This document shows, piece by piece, positions 6,002 to 14,142 of a stretch of 18,093 bases of DNA (positions within the stretch are counted from its first letter, which is position 1; every line of letters starts with the position of its first letter). The notes under the pieces are model-generated. The model saw nothing but the letters and a program-made list of their open reading frames with translations, was not told where the DNA came from and ran no database searches. Made by a program: the position numbers and the translations under genes. The stretch comes from CAYVJW01 sp964451885 (lineage in GTDB: Bacteria > Patescibacteriota > Gracilibacteria > UBA4473), in contig CAYVJW010000026.1 in NCBI GenBank assembly GCA_964451885.1, positions 1 to 18,093 of the forward strand, read 5' to 3'.

Positions 6002-6931
6002 TCAATTTCTGTTTTCAAGAAATTTCTCATGTGTTTTTTTCAAGTCCGCATTCACAACATGCGTATAAATCTGTGTCGTTGATATATTCACGTGCCCCAG
6101 CATTTCCTGGACAGAACGAAGACCGGCACCATTTCTCAGTAATGTTGTAGCAAAAGTATGTCTTAATATATGAGGTGTAACTGGCTTGGTAATACCACAC
6201 TTTCTCCCTCGATCTCGAATCATCACCTCAACAGCCGTCCTAGATATACGACGGGATTCGCCGTTTGTTTCAAACTCATCCTTCCTTGATCTGGCATTAA
6301 CAAATATCGCAGGCCAATTATCCTGCCTAAGATTAAAATATTTATCAAGCTCATCAACCGCATTATGTGTAAGAAAAACAGTTCTGTATTTTTTCCCTTT
6401 CCCAAGTATGGAAAATTCACGAGTCTGCAAATTCACATTTTCACGATTAAGAGCACAAAGCTCAGAAATCCTTAAACCAGTCGAAAAAAGCATCTCTATG
6501 ATAGCTCTGTCTCTGACAGAAATAAACTGATTTTTGTGTTCATTATAATTTCTAAGTCTCTCAAGTTCTTCCACGTCTAATCCAGAAACATCTCTCGGAT
6601 CTTGTTTTAAAAGCTCAATTTTTTCAGGAGACAAAATATTTTCCCCTATTTCCCGTTTATGACAAAACTTCAAAAAAGAACGAACTGGAATCAGATAGAT
6701 ATTTTGTGTACTTCTAGAAAGTATTTCTCCTTTTCTATTTTTCTTTTCAAAAATGCCGTCCCGAAAATCATCAATAGTATTAAGCGTAATATCCGAAATA
6801 TCAGCATCTTTCCCTATAACATCTAAAAGCAAATCAAGGCTTTTCTGATAATTCCGAAGCGTATACTTCGACGCATTTTTTATGTTTCGAAGGTATTTAA
6901 GGTAGCGATTTGTAGCCTCAGTAAGTTCCAT
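6002..6931 (-). CDS. Tyrosine recombinase, XerC/XerD type
   Basis: Site-specific recombinase, most likely the chromosome-dimer-resolving Xer enzyme acting at a dif site near the division septum. An N-terminal SAM-like core-binding domain (about 1-105) precedes the catalytic domain. The full catalytic set is visible: Arg154 (STGLRISEL), Lys178 (GKGKKYR), His254 and Arg257 (HILRHTF), His280 (LGH) and nucleophile Tyr289 (IYTHV). At 309 residues it has normal Xer length. It follows fbp by 11 bp, so the two are probably one transcript. XerC and XerD cannot be told apart here, and a lone Xer is common in small genomes. A phage or integron integrase is less likely given the housekeeping context and the absence of att repeats nearby. 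Confidence 0.9.
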   Translation of the reverse strand: MELTEATNRYLKYLRNIKNASKYTLRNYQKSLDLLLDVIGKDADISDITLNTIDDFRDGIFEKKNRKGEILSRSTQNIYLIPVRSFLKFCHKREIGENILSPEKIELLKQDPRDVSGLDVEELERLRNYNEHKNQFISVRDRAIIEMLFSTGLRISELCALNRENVNLQTREFSILGKGKKYRTVFLTHNAVDELDKYFNLRQDNWPAIFVNARSRKDEFETNGESRRISRTAVEVMIRDRGRKCGITKPVTPHILRHTFATTLLRNGAGLRSVQEMLGHVNISTTQIYTHVVNADLKKTHEKFLENRN

Positions 6932-6942
6932 AAAAAATTATA

Positions 6943-7857
6943 TTATTTCAAAAAATCCACCGCTTTTCCCACTTCATTCTTCGACCCAATAAAAATCGGC
7001 GTCCTCTGATGAATTTCCTCAACCTTAACATCCAAAATCCTATTGCCTTTTAAATCCAAAGATACACCACCCGCTTCCTCAAAAACAAAAGAAAAAGGAG
7101 CGCATTCAAAAAGAAGTCTCAATTTTCCGTTTAAATGCTCCTTATCAGGCGGATAAGTAAATATACCCTGCCCCTTCGATAAAATATGATGCAAATCCGG
7201 TACCATACCTCCGGAATATCGTAGTTTTTGCTGCTTTTCGAGCCAATACATCATAAGCTTCATGTATTTTTCACTTTCTGCACAAGCCCGAAGATTCCCG
7301 GGAGCAAAATACTTTGTATCTTCTTTAACCTTCAGATTTTCCCGGGTAAGAATGAATTCCCCCACATCATTTAATTCAAACTCATGAACTCCTTTTCCTT
7401 TAACCGCAATAACCAGAACGATCCGAGGCCCGTAAACAGAATAACAAGCCGCCTGCATTTCTCCCCCCGTCCCTCCAATAAGAGTATTTCCAGGCCAAAT
7501 CCCAAATATGGAGCCAATAGCTAAATTCGCATCAACAAGAGAACTCCCATCCAAAGGATCATACGCAACAGAAAACTGCCCCCGTGGAGCAGCAAATTCT
7601 TCTGATTGTTCTTTTTCTTCACTAGCAATAAACGAAGCCAGTTCCGATTTCTCAAGCTCACTGGCAATAATTTTATCCGCCAACACATCAAGAGCCAATT
7701 GATCCTCTCCCTGGATATTTTGCGTCCCGGCCACCCCCGTATTACCGGCCCGTATGGAAAAGTTTATATATTTTACTGATCGGGCAATGTGATAAAGGAG
7801 CGAGCGAAGTTCATTTGAGACGCCTTTTTCACGGAGGAAGTGATTGAAGGAAAGCAT
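6943..7857 (-). CDS. fbp: Fructose-1,6-bisphosphatase, class I
   Basis: Hydrolyses fructose-1,6-bisphosphate to fructose-6-phosphate in gluconeogenesis. Motifs of class I enzymes are present (numbered from the chosen ATG): GEDQ at 50-53, metal-binding SEE at about 79-81, DPLDGSS at 100-106, RYSGGMVPD at 213-221 and the active-site signature KLRLLFECAPFSF near 245-257. The 304-residue length is slightly short of E. coli Fbp (332). The ATG at 7857 is preferred because it begins the conserved sequence; a GTG at 7890 would add 11 residues resembling leader sequence. There is no Shine-Dalgarno motif. It heads an operon with the recombinase and is divergent from the gene at 8060. With pgk in the same window it supports a sugar-building role. 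Confidence 0.93.
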   Translation of the reverse strand: MLSFNHFLREKGVSNELRSLLYHIARSVKYINFSIRAGNTGVAGTQNIQGEDQLALDVLADKIIASELEKSELASFIASEEKEQSEEFAAPRGQFSVAYDPLDGSSLVDANLAIGSIFGIWPGNTLIGGTGGEMQAACYSVYGPRIVLVIAVKGKGVHEFELNDVGEFILTRENLKVKEDTKYFAPGNLRACAESEKYMKLMMYWLEKQQKLRYSGGMVPDLHHILSKGQGIFTYPPDKEHLNGKLRLLFECAPFSFVFEEAGGVSLDLKGNRILDVKVEEIHQRTPIFIGSKNEVGKAVDFLK

Positions 7858-8001
7858 TTTCAATTTCAAATTACGAATTAAAAAATTCACTATCTGATTT
7901 TTACCAAAGATTTGGCCAATTGTAAATTTTGACTTATTTGAATATTATCTAATTTTCTCTTGACATATTTTCTTTAATTTAGTACTTTTTTAGAGAAAGT
8001 G

Positions 8002-8030
8002 TTGACATGTTTGTATTTTTGTGTTATATG
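8002..8030 (+). promoter_or_regulatory. Promoter for the 220-residue hypothetical gene
   Basis: Perfect TTGACA (8002-8007) with TATATG (8025-8030) at 17 bp, or TATGAT two bases later. Predicted start is about 20 nt before the ATG. A second TTGACATNTTT lies at 7960-7970, and TTGACT at 7929, in the same AT-rich spacer between divergent genes. Confidence 0.55.
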
Positions 8031-8059
8031 ATATATAAGTATTAATTTAGTTAATCACA

Positions 8060-8722
8060 ATGCACCTAAAACGCACCAATATTACAGAAAACACATTAGT
8101 AAGTTCAACAGTAGGATTGGCATTAGCAGTAGGTTTATCTGTGGGTTTTGAAAGACTTACAGACAGAGATCTTATGGAAGCTATCAGAGAATCGATATCA
8201 ACAGCTACTAAAACATTTGTATTACCTCAAATTACGCAAAAAAGGGTTTTTGAAGTTATTCCAACTGAAATAAGGAAAAAAGAAATTGCACAAAATCTGG
8301 TAGACATAAGAACCGCAATTTCCGGACTTAATACGACTCACAATGGCAATTCAATAATTAGAGAAGGGGTTGCATCCAATGGAACAAGGATAAAAGCAAT
8401 ATTAAAAAAAGCCCCTAAAACAGAAAGATATGATCCAAAATATCTTGAAAGATATTATACCAATGCCCGATATGATAAAGAAGAAATTTTAGATTCTGTT
8501 ATCGTAAAATTTTCGGAAGGAGAAATATGGTTGATCAACTTCCAAAATCCAACTTCAACCGACTTCGTTAATAGCATTGAAATATCATCTGCTCCAGGAA
8601 AGAGAATAATGAACATAATGACCGATGGTAATACAGGAAATCAAAAAGAGACGCATGTTACAACAAAAAGATTAGCTGACATTTTTTATACAGCGGCAGA
8701 AAATTCAAATACTATTTATTGA
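8060..8722 (+). CDS. Hypothetical protein with N-terminal membrane anchor or signal
   Basis: A 220-residue protein of unrecognised family. Residues 11-30 (NTLVSSTVGLALAVGLSVGF) are hydrophobic and follow a short basic N-terminus, so the protein is probably anchored in or exported across the membrane with the rest outside. The remainder is hydrophilic. Around 134-148 there is a Tyr-rich patch (YDPKYLERYYTNARY), followed by a likely beta strand pair (DSVIVKFSEGEIWLINFQ). There are no cysteines and no known catalytic motif. It has its own strong promoter. Its last 11 bp overlap the end of the convergent ATP-grasp gene, leaving no room for a terminator between them. ATG start, no Shine-Dalgarno motif. 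Confidence 0.75.
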   Translation: MHLKRTNITENTLVSSTVGLALAVGLSVGFERLTDRDLMEAIRESISTATKTFVLPQITQKRVFEVIPTEIRKKEIAQNLVDIRTAISGLNTTHNGNSIIREGVASNGTRIKAILKKAPKTERYDPKYLERYYTNARYDKEEILDSVIVKFSEGEIWLINFQNPTSTDFVNSIEISSAPGKRIMNIMTDGNTGNQKETHVTTKRLADIFYTAAENSNTIY

Positions 8723-9701
8723 CGAAAAACTTTTGAAAAACCATCCCCCAAATATCAAACACCTTGTTCTGTTTTCCCATCTCCCAAATCCCGTTTAGCC
8801 CGGGATTGGAATTTATTTCTAAAATAGTAAAATAATCCGAATCATTGATATCCTCCACAAATAAATCAACCCCAAAAACCCTCAAATCAACTGTTTTAGC
8901 TAATTTTCTAATCCATTTTTTAGTTTTTTCAGAAACATCTTCCGCGTAATGAACGATTTTCCCCCCCGTGGAAATATTTGCCCGTGGGGAAATGCTTAGT
9001 TTTTCACTCACAGAAAGAATCGAATCCAAATTAAAACCATACTTCCTTATTTCTTCCTGAAGAAAAGAGGATTCAAAGCTAATTTTTCCCCTTGAAGAAA
9101 TAATACTTTCATTAAACTTTTTAACAAGATTCCGAATAGAAGTATTCCCGTCACCAATAATCTTTTGTTTTTCTCTCCGATAAAGAAATTGAACTTCCCC
9201 ATCCAGCACAAAAATCCTATATTCATCCCCATAAAGCACCTCCTCAAGTAAAGCAATATAATTCACCTTAGCAATTTTCTGAAGATGATTTCGAAGTTCT
9301 TCCTCATTATGAACTACTTCACAAAGTATCCCGAAAGAACCGCCATTCGGTTTAACAAAAAGGGGATACTTCAAATTTTTTGCAAAAATAAAAGCATCTT
9401 CAAATTCCTTCCCAACAGAACGAAATTCTCGATATTCCTCCCTGAGAAAAAAATAATCACCCATAGGTACTTTATAACCCTTTTTTTGAAGCAAAGTCCT
9501 AGTATGAGCCTTATCCCCGGCAAGTCGATGAGGCGTAGCTAAATTCAGAGGAAAAGGGGACAAGCGCCCTGTCCCCGCATAAAAAGCCTTATTCCCGTCA
9601 GAAATCTCCGCCAGATACCCCGAAAACTCATCAATTAATGTAAACTGATAATTAAAGTGTTTACATGCTTGGCGAAGGATTTCGATCGGTAATGAAAGCA
9701 T
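8712..9701 (-). CDS. ATP-grasp ligase, cyanophycin-synthetase/RimK-like
   Basis: Probable ATP-dependent carboxylate-amine ligase acting through an acyl-phosphate (family chemistry). ATP-grasp landmarks are present: KAHTRTLLQKKGYKVP (about 64-79), the ATP-binding lysine in FVKPNGGSFGI (K117), the glutamate region LLEEVLYGDEYRIFVLDGEV (151-170), IGDGNTSIRNLV (182-193), PRANISTGGKI (239-249), GVDLFVED (277-284) and metal ligands in ILEINSNPG (E295, N297). IGDGNTSIRNL and ANISTGG favour the cyanophycin synthetase/GshF-like group over D-Ala-D-Ala ligase. The Mur-ligase half of cyanophycin synthetase is absent, so the product is unknown; an amino-acid or peptide ligase is likely. It lies downstream of guaA on the same strand across an 81-bp AT-rich gap. 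Confidence 0.8.
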   Translation of the reverse strand: MLSLPIEILRQACKHFNYQFTLIDEFSGYLAEISDGNKAFYAGTGRLSPFPLNLATPHRLAGDKAHTRTLLQKKGYKVPMGDYFFLREEYREFRSVGKEFEDAFIFAKNLKYPLFVKPNGGSFGILCEVVHNEEELRNHLQKIAKVNYIALLEEVLYGDEYRIFVLDGEVQFLYRREKQKIIGDGNTSIRNLVKKFNESIISSRGKISFESSFLQEEIRKYGFNLDSILSVSEKLSISPRANISTGGKIVHYAEDVSEKTKKWIRKLAKTVDLRVFGVDLFVEDINDSDYFTILEINSNPGLNGIWEMGKQNKVFDIWGMVFQKFFVNK

Positions 9702-9715
9702 TTTTTATAATGAGT

Positions 9716-9778
9716 AATGAATAATGAGTAATATTTAAAAAATAATTTTTACAAAATTTCATTATTTCATTATTCATT
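9716..9778. repeat. AT-rich inverted repeat between guaA and the ATP-grasp gene
   Basis: AATGAATAATGA (9716-9727) is perfectly repeated in inverted orientation at 9767-9778, separated by 39 bp. Both arms sit in runs of related AATGA/AATAATGA units. It could form a weak hairpin after guaA; no T-run directly follows on the minus strand. Confidence 0.5.
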
Positions 9779-9782
9779 ATTT

Positions 9783-10880
9783 TTATTCCCACTCAATCGT
9801 CCCCGGAGGTTTAGAAGTCACATCCAAAAACACAGCAGAAATATTCTTATCTTTCAATATTTCTTTTGCAACCCTTTCAAAAAATCCCGCCGGAAGTTTC
9901 CCCACACTCGCGCTCATAGCGTCAATGGAATCAACAGGACGAAGAACAATAGATTCTTTCCCGCAGCCATTAAATGAGAGGGGAACAAGAATAACCGGAA
10001 ACTGCCATATTTCATCGTACAACTTCATATGCTCTAATGTCTTTGTTACAATATTATCAGCCACTTGAAGCCGAATTACACGTTCAGGAATGACAGAACA
10101 CTTATGTACAGAACAGATTTTAATTTTACCTTGAAAATTCTGACCTAAAAGAATCATCGCCCGATTAACCTCCGGATTTTTATTAATCAACTCTGTAGCC
10201 TGAAATTCTAACTTTTCAATATCAAAATTTTTCTCCTGAAGGCGAAAGCTCGAGCTTTCGCCTTCAGGACCGAGAACCGCCGGATGCCGATAAGTACGAT
10301 AATCACCCTGCACGCCAACTGACTTGATAGGAAGAAGAATGTTATCTCCCAAATTTTGTAATGAAGAATTACGATGATCTTCAATATCAAGTTCAGCACA
10401 TAAGATCCGAACTCCCAATCCCGGACCAGGAAAAGGATGCCGCCACACCAGAGAGTGGGGGAGTCCCAACAGTTCCCCCAAAGCCCGAACCTCATCCTTA
10501 TAAAGTTCTGCAATAGGTTCTATTACTTTCCCTTCCTCTATGAGTTTCTGGATTTCAGGGACTCGGTTATGATGCGTTTTTATCGTAGCAGCATGTTTCG
10601 TTCCTCCAGTTTCAATAGTGTCGGGGTAAATAGTCCCTTGCGCCAAAACCCAATCCTCATGAAGCTCATTCTCACTAAAAAATTCATGCTGTACCTCCAG
10701 AAAAGTGTTCCCGATAATTTCCCGCTTTTTCTCCGGATCATAAACATTCTCAAGATTTCTTAAAAAAGTTTCCTCTCTCTCAAGCACCGTAAGATGCGTA
10801 CCAATTTTCTCAAGAGATGATTTTACCACCTCAACTTCCCCCTTTCTCAAAAGCCCAGTATTAATAAAAAGCCCCTTCAC
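9783..10880 (-). CDS. guaA: GMP synthase, C-terminal part (ATP pyrophosphatase and dimerisation domains)
   Basis: Completes the amination of XMP to GMP begun by the neighbouring ORF. It starts just after the P-loop helix of the ATP-pyrophosphatase domain (KGLFINTGLLRKGE) and keeps AQGTIYPD (80-87), KTHHN (101-105), FPGPGLGVRIL (150-160), LLPIKSVGVQGD (182-193) and the terminal PPGTIEWE. It has the longer variant C-terminus, with RLQVADNIVTKTLEHMKLYD and VLRPVDSIDAM before the dimer end. Residues about 204-216 are encoded by a 36-bp palindrome absent from E. coli GuaA. It lacks the P-loop, so it cannot be a complete enzyme alone. Its GTG start overlaps the TGA of the upstream ORF (GTGA, 10877-10880). 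Either a frameshift has split one gene or the two halves are translationally coupled. Confidence 0.93.
   Translation of the reverse strand: MKGLFINTGLLRKGEVEVVKSSLEKIGTHLTVLEREETFLRNLENVYDPEKKREIIGNTFLEVQHEFFSENELHEDWVLAQGTIYPDTIETGGTKHAATIKTHHNRVPEIQKLIEEGKVIEPIAELYKDEVRALGELLGLPHSLVWRHPFPGPGLGVRILCAELDIEDHRNSSLQNLGDNILLPIKSVGVQGDYRTYRHPAVLGPEGESSSFRLQEKNFDIEKLEFQATELINKNPEVNRAMILLGQNFQGKIKICSVHKCSVIPERVIRLQVADNIVTKTLEHMKLYDEIWQFPVILVPLSFNGCGKESIVLRPVDSIDAMSASVGKLPAGFFERVAKEILKDKNISAVFLDVTSKPPGTIEWE
10234..10269. repeat. Perfect 36-bp palindrome in-frame inside guaA
   Basis: Each half is 18 bp (TCCTGAAGGCGAAAGCTC and its exact reverse complement) with no spacer. It spans 36 bp, equal to 12 codons, encoding roughly GPEGESSSFRLQ. 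It is more GC-rich than its surroundings and falls in a loop after YRHPAVL, where E. coli GuaA has no matching sequence. Confidence 0.85.
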
Positions 10881-11638
10881 TCGGCCCCCCCCAATACCTT
10901 CGAAAGAAAAGCAAAAGCCACCGTCGAATCCACCCCACCAGATACAAAAAGAAAAACATTCCTGTCTCCAATCTTTTTCTTGAGAACTTCTGTCTCTTCT
11001 TCCAGAAATTTTTCAATAGACCAGTCATAAGAAACTTCGCAAATATCCAGAAAATTCTTCAGTACCTGATTACCGAGTTTCGTATGAGTAACCTCCGGAT
11101 GAAACTGAATCCCAAACAAGTTTTTTTCTTTATTCCAAACAGCAGCATTTCGACAGGTATCAGTACTACCAATAGTTTCAAACCCTTTCGCAAGTTTTAC
11201 GACTTCGTCTCCGTGAGACATCCAAACGCATGTTTTAATAATATTTTGCTTTCCAAATTTTTCTGATTGCATTTCAAATCCTTGAAACAACGGACAATTA
11301 GTATCAAAAGTAAGCAATACTCTCCCAAACTCATGCACCTTCCCTTTCTTCACTTCCCCTCCCAAATTATGGTTTAAATACTGATGCCCGTAACAAATCC
11401 CCAAAACAGGTATCCCAAGATTAAAAATTTCATTATCGCACTTAGGGCTATCTTCATCAAAAACACTTTGCGGCCCGCCAGAAAGGATAATCCCCTTTAC
11501 TTTTTTATCCTTCAAAAACTCAACCCCCACCTCATCAGGATTATAAATCTCCGCCAATACATTTTCCCGACGAATCCGGCTTGCAATCAAGTGAGCGTAT
11601 TGTCCACCGAAATCGAAGATAATTATTTTTTCATGCAT
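10877..11638 (-). CDS. guaA: GMP synthase, N-terminal part (glutamine amidotransferase plus P-loop), truncated by frame break
   Basis: Class I glutamine amidotransferase domain that releases ammonia for XMP amination. Visible (numbering from the upstream GTG) are IIIFDFGGQYAHLIASRIR at the start, ILSGGPQSV (54-62), nucleophile Cys85 in GICYGHQ, and His183 and Glu185 in FHPEVTHT. The ORF then enters the ATP-pyrophosphatase domain through VSGGVDST (235-242) and stops at LSKVLGGAE. The stop follows a run of eight G (10885-10892 on this strand). With one more G the frame continues as LGGGRVKGLFINTGLLR, matching other GuaA proteins. ATG 11638 is chosen over GTG 11647: the latter would lie upstream of the predicted transcription start and adds only MFI. 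Confidence 0.93.
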   Translation of the reverse strand: MHEKIIIFDFGGQYAHLIASRIRRENVLAEIYNPDEVGVEFLKDKKVKGIILSGGPQSVFDEDSPKCDNEIFNLGIPVLGICYGHQYLNHNLGGEVKKGKVHEFGRVLLTFDTNCPLFQGFEMQSEKFGKQNIIKTCVWMSHGDEVVKLAKGFETIGSTDTCRNAAVWNKEKNLFGIQFHPEVTHTKLGNQVLKNFLDICEVSYDWSIEKFLEEETEVLKKKIGDRNVFLFVSGGVDSTVAFAFLSKVLGGAE

Positions 11639-11648
11639 GATAAACACA

Positions 11649-11676
11649 TTATTAGTTTTTTTTTAGGGCTTGTAAA
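11649..11676 (-). promoter_or_regulatory. Candidate promoter for guaA, near-leaderless
   Basis: On the minus strand TTTACA (11676-11671) and TAATAA (11654-11649) are 16 bp apart. Predicted start is near 11642, only about 4 nt before the ATG at 11638. The same 146-bp AT-rich gap must also hold the divergent topA promoter, which I could not place. Confidence 0.38.
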
Positions 11677-11784
11677 AAATAATTTGTTGAGATTTTTTGC
11701 AAAAAAAATTTTCTCGTTTAAAGTTTATAAGTTATTTTTTCTAAAACTAAAAACTAACATCTAACAACTTTAAGTTATTCCCCC

Positions 11785-14088
11785 ATGTCAAAAAACCTCG
11801 TCATCGTTGAGTCTCCCGCAAAAGCAAAAACCATAGAAAAATTTTTAGGGAAAGATTTTACCGTAAAATCTAGCTTCGGACACATCCGAGACCTCCCAAA
11901 AAAAGGAATGTCCGTCGATATAGAAAACGGGTTTTTGCCGACTTATGAAGTATCAAAAGAAAAAAAGAAAACAGTTACAGAACTGAGAAAATACGTGAAA
12001 AATTCTGATATCGTTTGGCTCGCTTCAGATGAAGATAGAGAAGGAGAGGCCATCGCCTGGCACTTATGCGAAGCCTTAAAACTCGATAAAAAGAAAACCA
12101 AACGCATTGTTTTTCATGAAATAACCAAACCCGCAATCCAAAACGCCGTCAAAAACCCAAGAGAGGTAGATCAAAACCTGGTAGACGCACAACAAGCCAG
12201 AAGAGTACTCGACAGATTAGTAGGATACGAACTCTCTCCTGTTCTGTGGAAAAAAGTCCAAGCGGGACTATCCGCCGGACGTGTACAATCCGTAGCCGTA
12301 AGACTTATCGTAGAACGGGAACGGGAAATCGAAGCTTTTGAAACCGCCTCAAGTTTTAAAATTACTGCTGAATTTGACTTGGGAGGTGGAAAAATACTTC
12401 ATGCCGAACTACCAAAAAAATTGACCTCTGTCGACGAAGTTCGGGATTTTTTAAATAAAGTTAAAGGAGCTGAATTTAAAGTTGAAAATTTGGAAACAAA
12501 ACCCGGTAAAAAATCCCCATCAGCCCCTTTTACCACCTCCACCCTCCAACAAGAAGCTTCATCAAAACTCGGATTTTCCGTAAAACAAACCATGATGGTG
12601 GCCCAAAAGTTGTATGAATCCGGAAAAATCACCTACATGAGAACCGATTCAGTAAATTTATCCAACCAAGCGCTCACTCAAGCCGCAAAGGAAATCGAGA
12701 AAAATTTCGGAAAAAATTATGTCAAAGTCAGAAAATTCAAAACGAAATCCGCAAGCGCCCAAGAAGCCCATGAAGCAATTCGTCCCACAGATATTTCTAT
12801 TTCTGAAATATCCGGTGACAACAATGCACAAAGATTATATCAATTGATTTGGCGAAGAACTATTGCTTCCCAAATGGCAGAAGCACAAATAGAAAAAACC
12901 ATTGCTACTATAGGTATTTCAACTATTGATGAAGTTCTTACCGCAAACGGCGAAGTAATTAAATTTGACGGATTTTTAAAAGTCTACATGGCAGATAGCG
13001 CCACAGGAGAAGAAAAAATGCTCCCTCCAATCAACGTAGGCCAGGATTTACCACTTATCCAAATGATCGGAAAAGAGCAATTTTCGAAACCTCCTGCAAG
13101 ATTTACGGAAGCCAGCCTCGTAAAAAAACTCGAAGAAATGGGGATCGGAAGACCCTCAACGTATGCCCCAACAATTTCCACCATCCAAGACCGCGGATAC
13201 GTAGAGAAAAAAGACCTCGAAGGAAAAGAGCGAGACATAATGACATTAACACTAAAAAAAGAGCAAATATCAGAAGAATCCATAGTAGAACGTACAGGGA
13301 GCGAAAAAGCAAAACTCTGCCCCACTACAATCGGACGGATAGTAACTGACTTTTTAGTAAAAAACTTTGAAGAAGTAGTGAATTATAATTTTACCGTAAA
13401 AGTAGAAGAAGAGTTCGACTCCATCGCCGAAGGAAAAAAGGCCTGGAACAAAATGATCGGAACATTTTATAAAGGATTCCATCAAACAATTGAAAAAGCC
13501 GCCGACATTTCACGTGAAGAAGCCACCCAATCAAGAGAACTGGGCAAAGACCCCAAAAGCGGAAAACCTATATTCGTAAAAATCGGAAGATATGGTCCTT
13601 ATGTCCAGATCGGCACAAAAGAAGACGAAGAAAAACCAAAGTTCGCCAGCCTCCGCCCGGGACAAAAAATGGTCGATATAACGCTTGAAGAAGCCCTGGA
13701 ACTTTTTCGCCTTCCTCGACTAGTGGGAAAAACACCGGAAGAAGAGGAAATCTTGGCGAATTTCGGCCGGTTCGGCCCTTACATAAAAGTAGGAAGTTTA
13801 TTTGTTTCAATTAAAGAAGAAGACCCGTTGGAAATTACACTGGAAAAATCACTGGAATTAATCAAAGAAAAAAAAGAATTTGTAGCTAACAGAGAATTAA
13901 AAGTTTTTAAAGGATCAGACATACAAATATTAAACGGCCGTTACGGCCCCTACATCACCAATGGAAAAAAGAATGCCAAAATACCAAAAGATAAAGAACC
14001 GAAAAAATTAACCTTGAAGGAATGTGAGAAACTGATAAAGGAAGCCCCGAAGAAAGGAGCAAAGAGAAAGTTTGAAAAAAAGAAATAA
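11785..14088 (+). CDS. topA: DNA topoisomerase I (type IA)
   Basis: Relaxes negative supercoils by single-strand passage. The toprim domain has Glu9 (VIVESPAKAKTIEKFLG) and the acidic triad in SDEDREGEA (D82, D84, E86). The catalytic tyrosine is Tyr284 in GKITYMRTDSVNLS, followed by EAHEAIRPTD (327-336). LVKKLEEMGIGRPSTYAPTI (445-464) is the conserved block of the topoisomerase core. Instead of Cys4 zinc fingers, the C-terminus has three topoisomerase C-terminal repeats marked by GRYGPY (601), GRFGPY (661) and GRYGPY (718), then a lysine-rich tail. The 767-residue length is normal for this type. ATG start, with no Shine-Dalgarno motif (preceded by TTATTCCCCC). It is followed by pgk after 54 bp on the same strand. 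Confidence 0.97.
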   Translation: MSKNLVIVESPAKAKTIEKFLGKDFTVKSSFGHIRDLPKKGMSVDIENGFLPTYEVSKEKKKTVTELRKYVKNSDIVWLASDEDREGEAIAWHLCEALKLDKKKTKRIVFHEITKPAIQNAVKNPREVDQNLVDAQQARRVLDRLVGYELSPVLWKKVQAGLSAGRVQSVAVRLIVEREREIEAFETASSFKITAEFDLGGGKILHAELPKKLTSVDEVRDFLNKVKGAEFKVENLETKPGKKSPSAPFTTSTLQQEASSKLGFSVKQTMMVAQKLYESGKITYMRTDSVNLSNQALTQAAKEIEKNFGKNYVKVRKFKTKSASAQEAHEAIRPTDISISEISGDNNAQRLYQLIWRRTIASQMAEAQIEKTIATIGISTIDEVLTANGEVIKFDGFLKVYMADSATGEEKMLPPINVGQDLPLIQMIGKEQFSKPPARFTEASLVKKLEEMGIGRPSTYAPTISTIQDRGYVEKKDLEGKERDIMTLTLKKEQISEESIVERTGSEKAKLCPTTIGRIVTDFLVKNFEEVVNYNFTVKVEEEFDSIAEGKKAWNKMIGTFYKGFHQTIEKAADISREEATQSRELGKDPKSGKPIFVKIGRYGPYVQIGTKEDEEKPKFASLRPGQKMVDITLEEALELFRLPRLVGKTPEEEEILANFGRFGPYIKVGSLFVSIKEEDPLEITLEKSLELIKEKKEFVANRELKVFKGSDIQILNGRYGPYITNGKKNAKIPKDKEPKKLTLKECEKLIKEAPKKGAKRKFEKKK

Positions 14089-14142
14089 TAGATTAAAAAT
14101 AATATTAAATTCATTGCAGATAAATACTCTAAAATTCTATTC

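Noticed and set aside
12984..13325. Long minus-strand ORFs within topA, and similar long antisense frames in rny, pgk and mscS
   Set aside because: They overlap well-supported genes completely, have no family resemblance and arise from codon bias on the coding strand.
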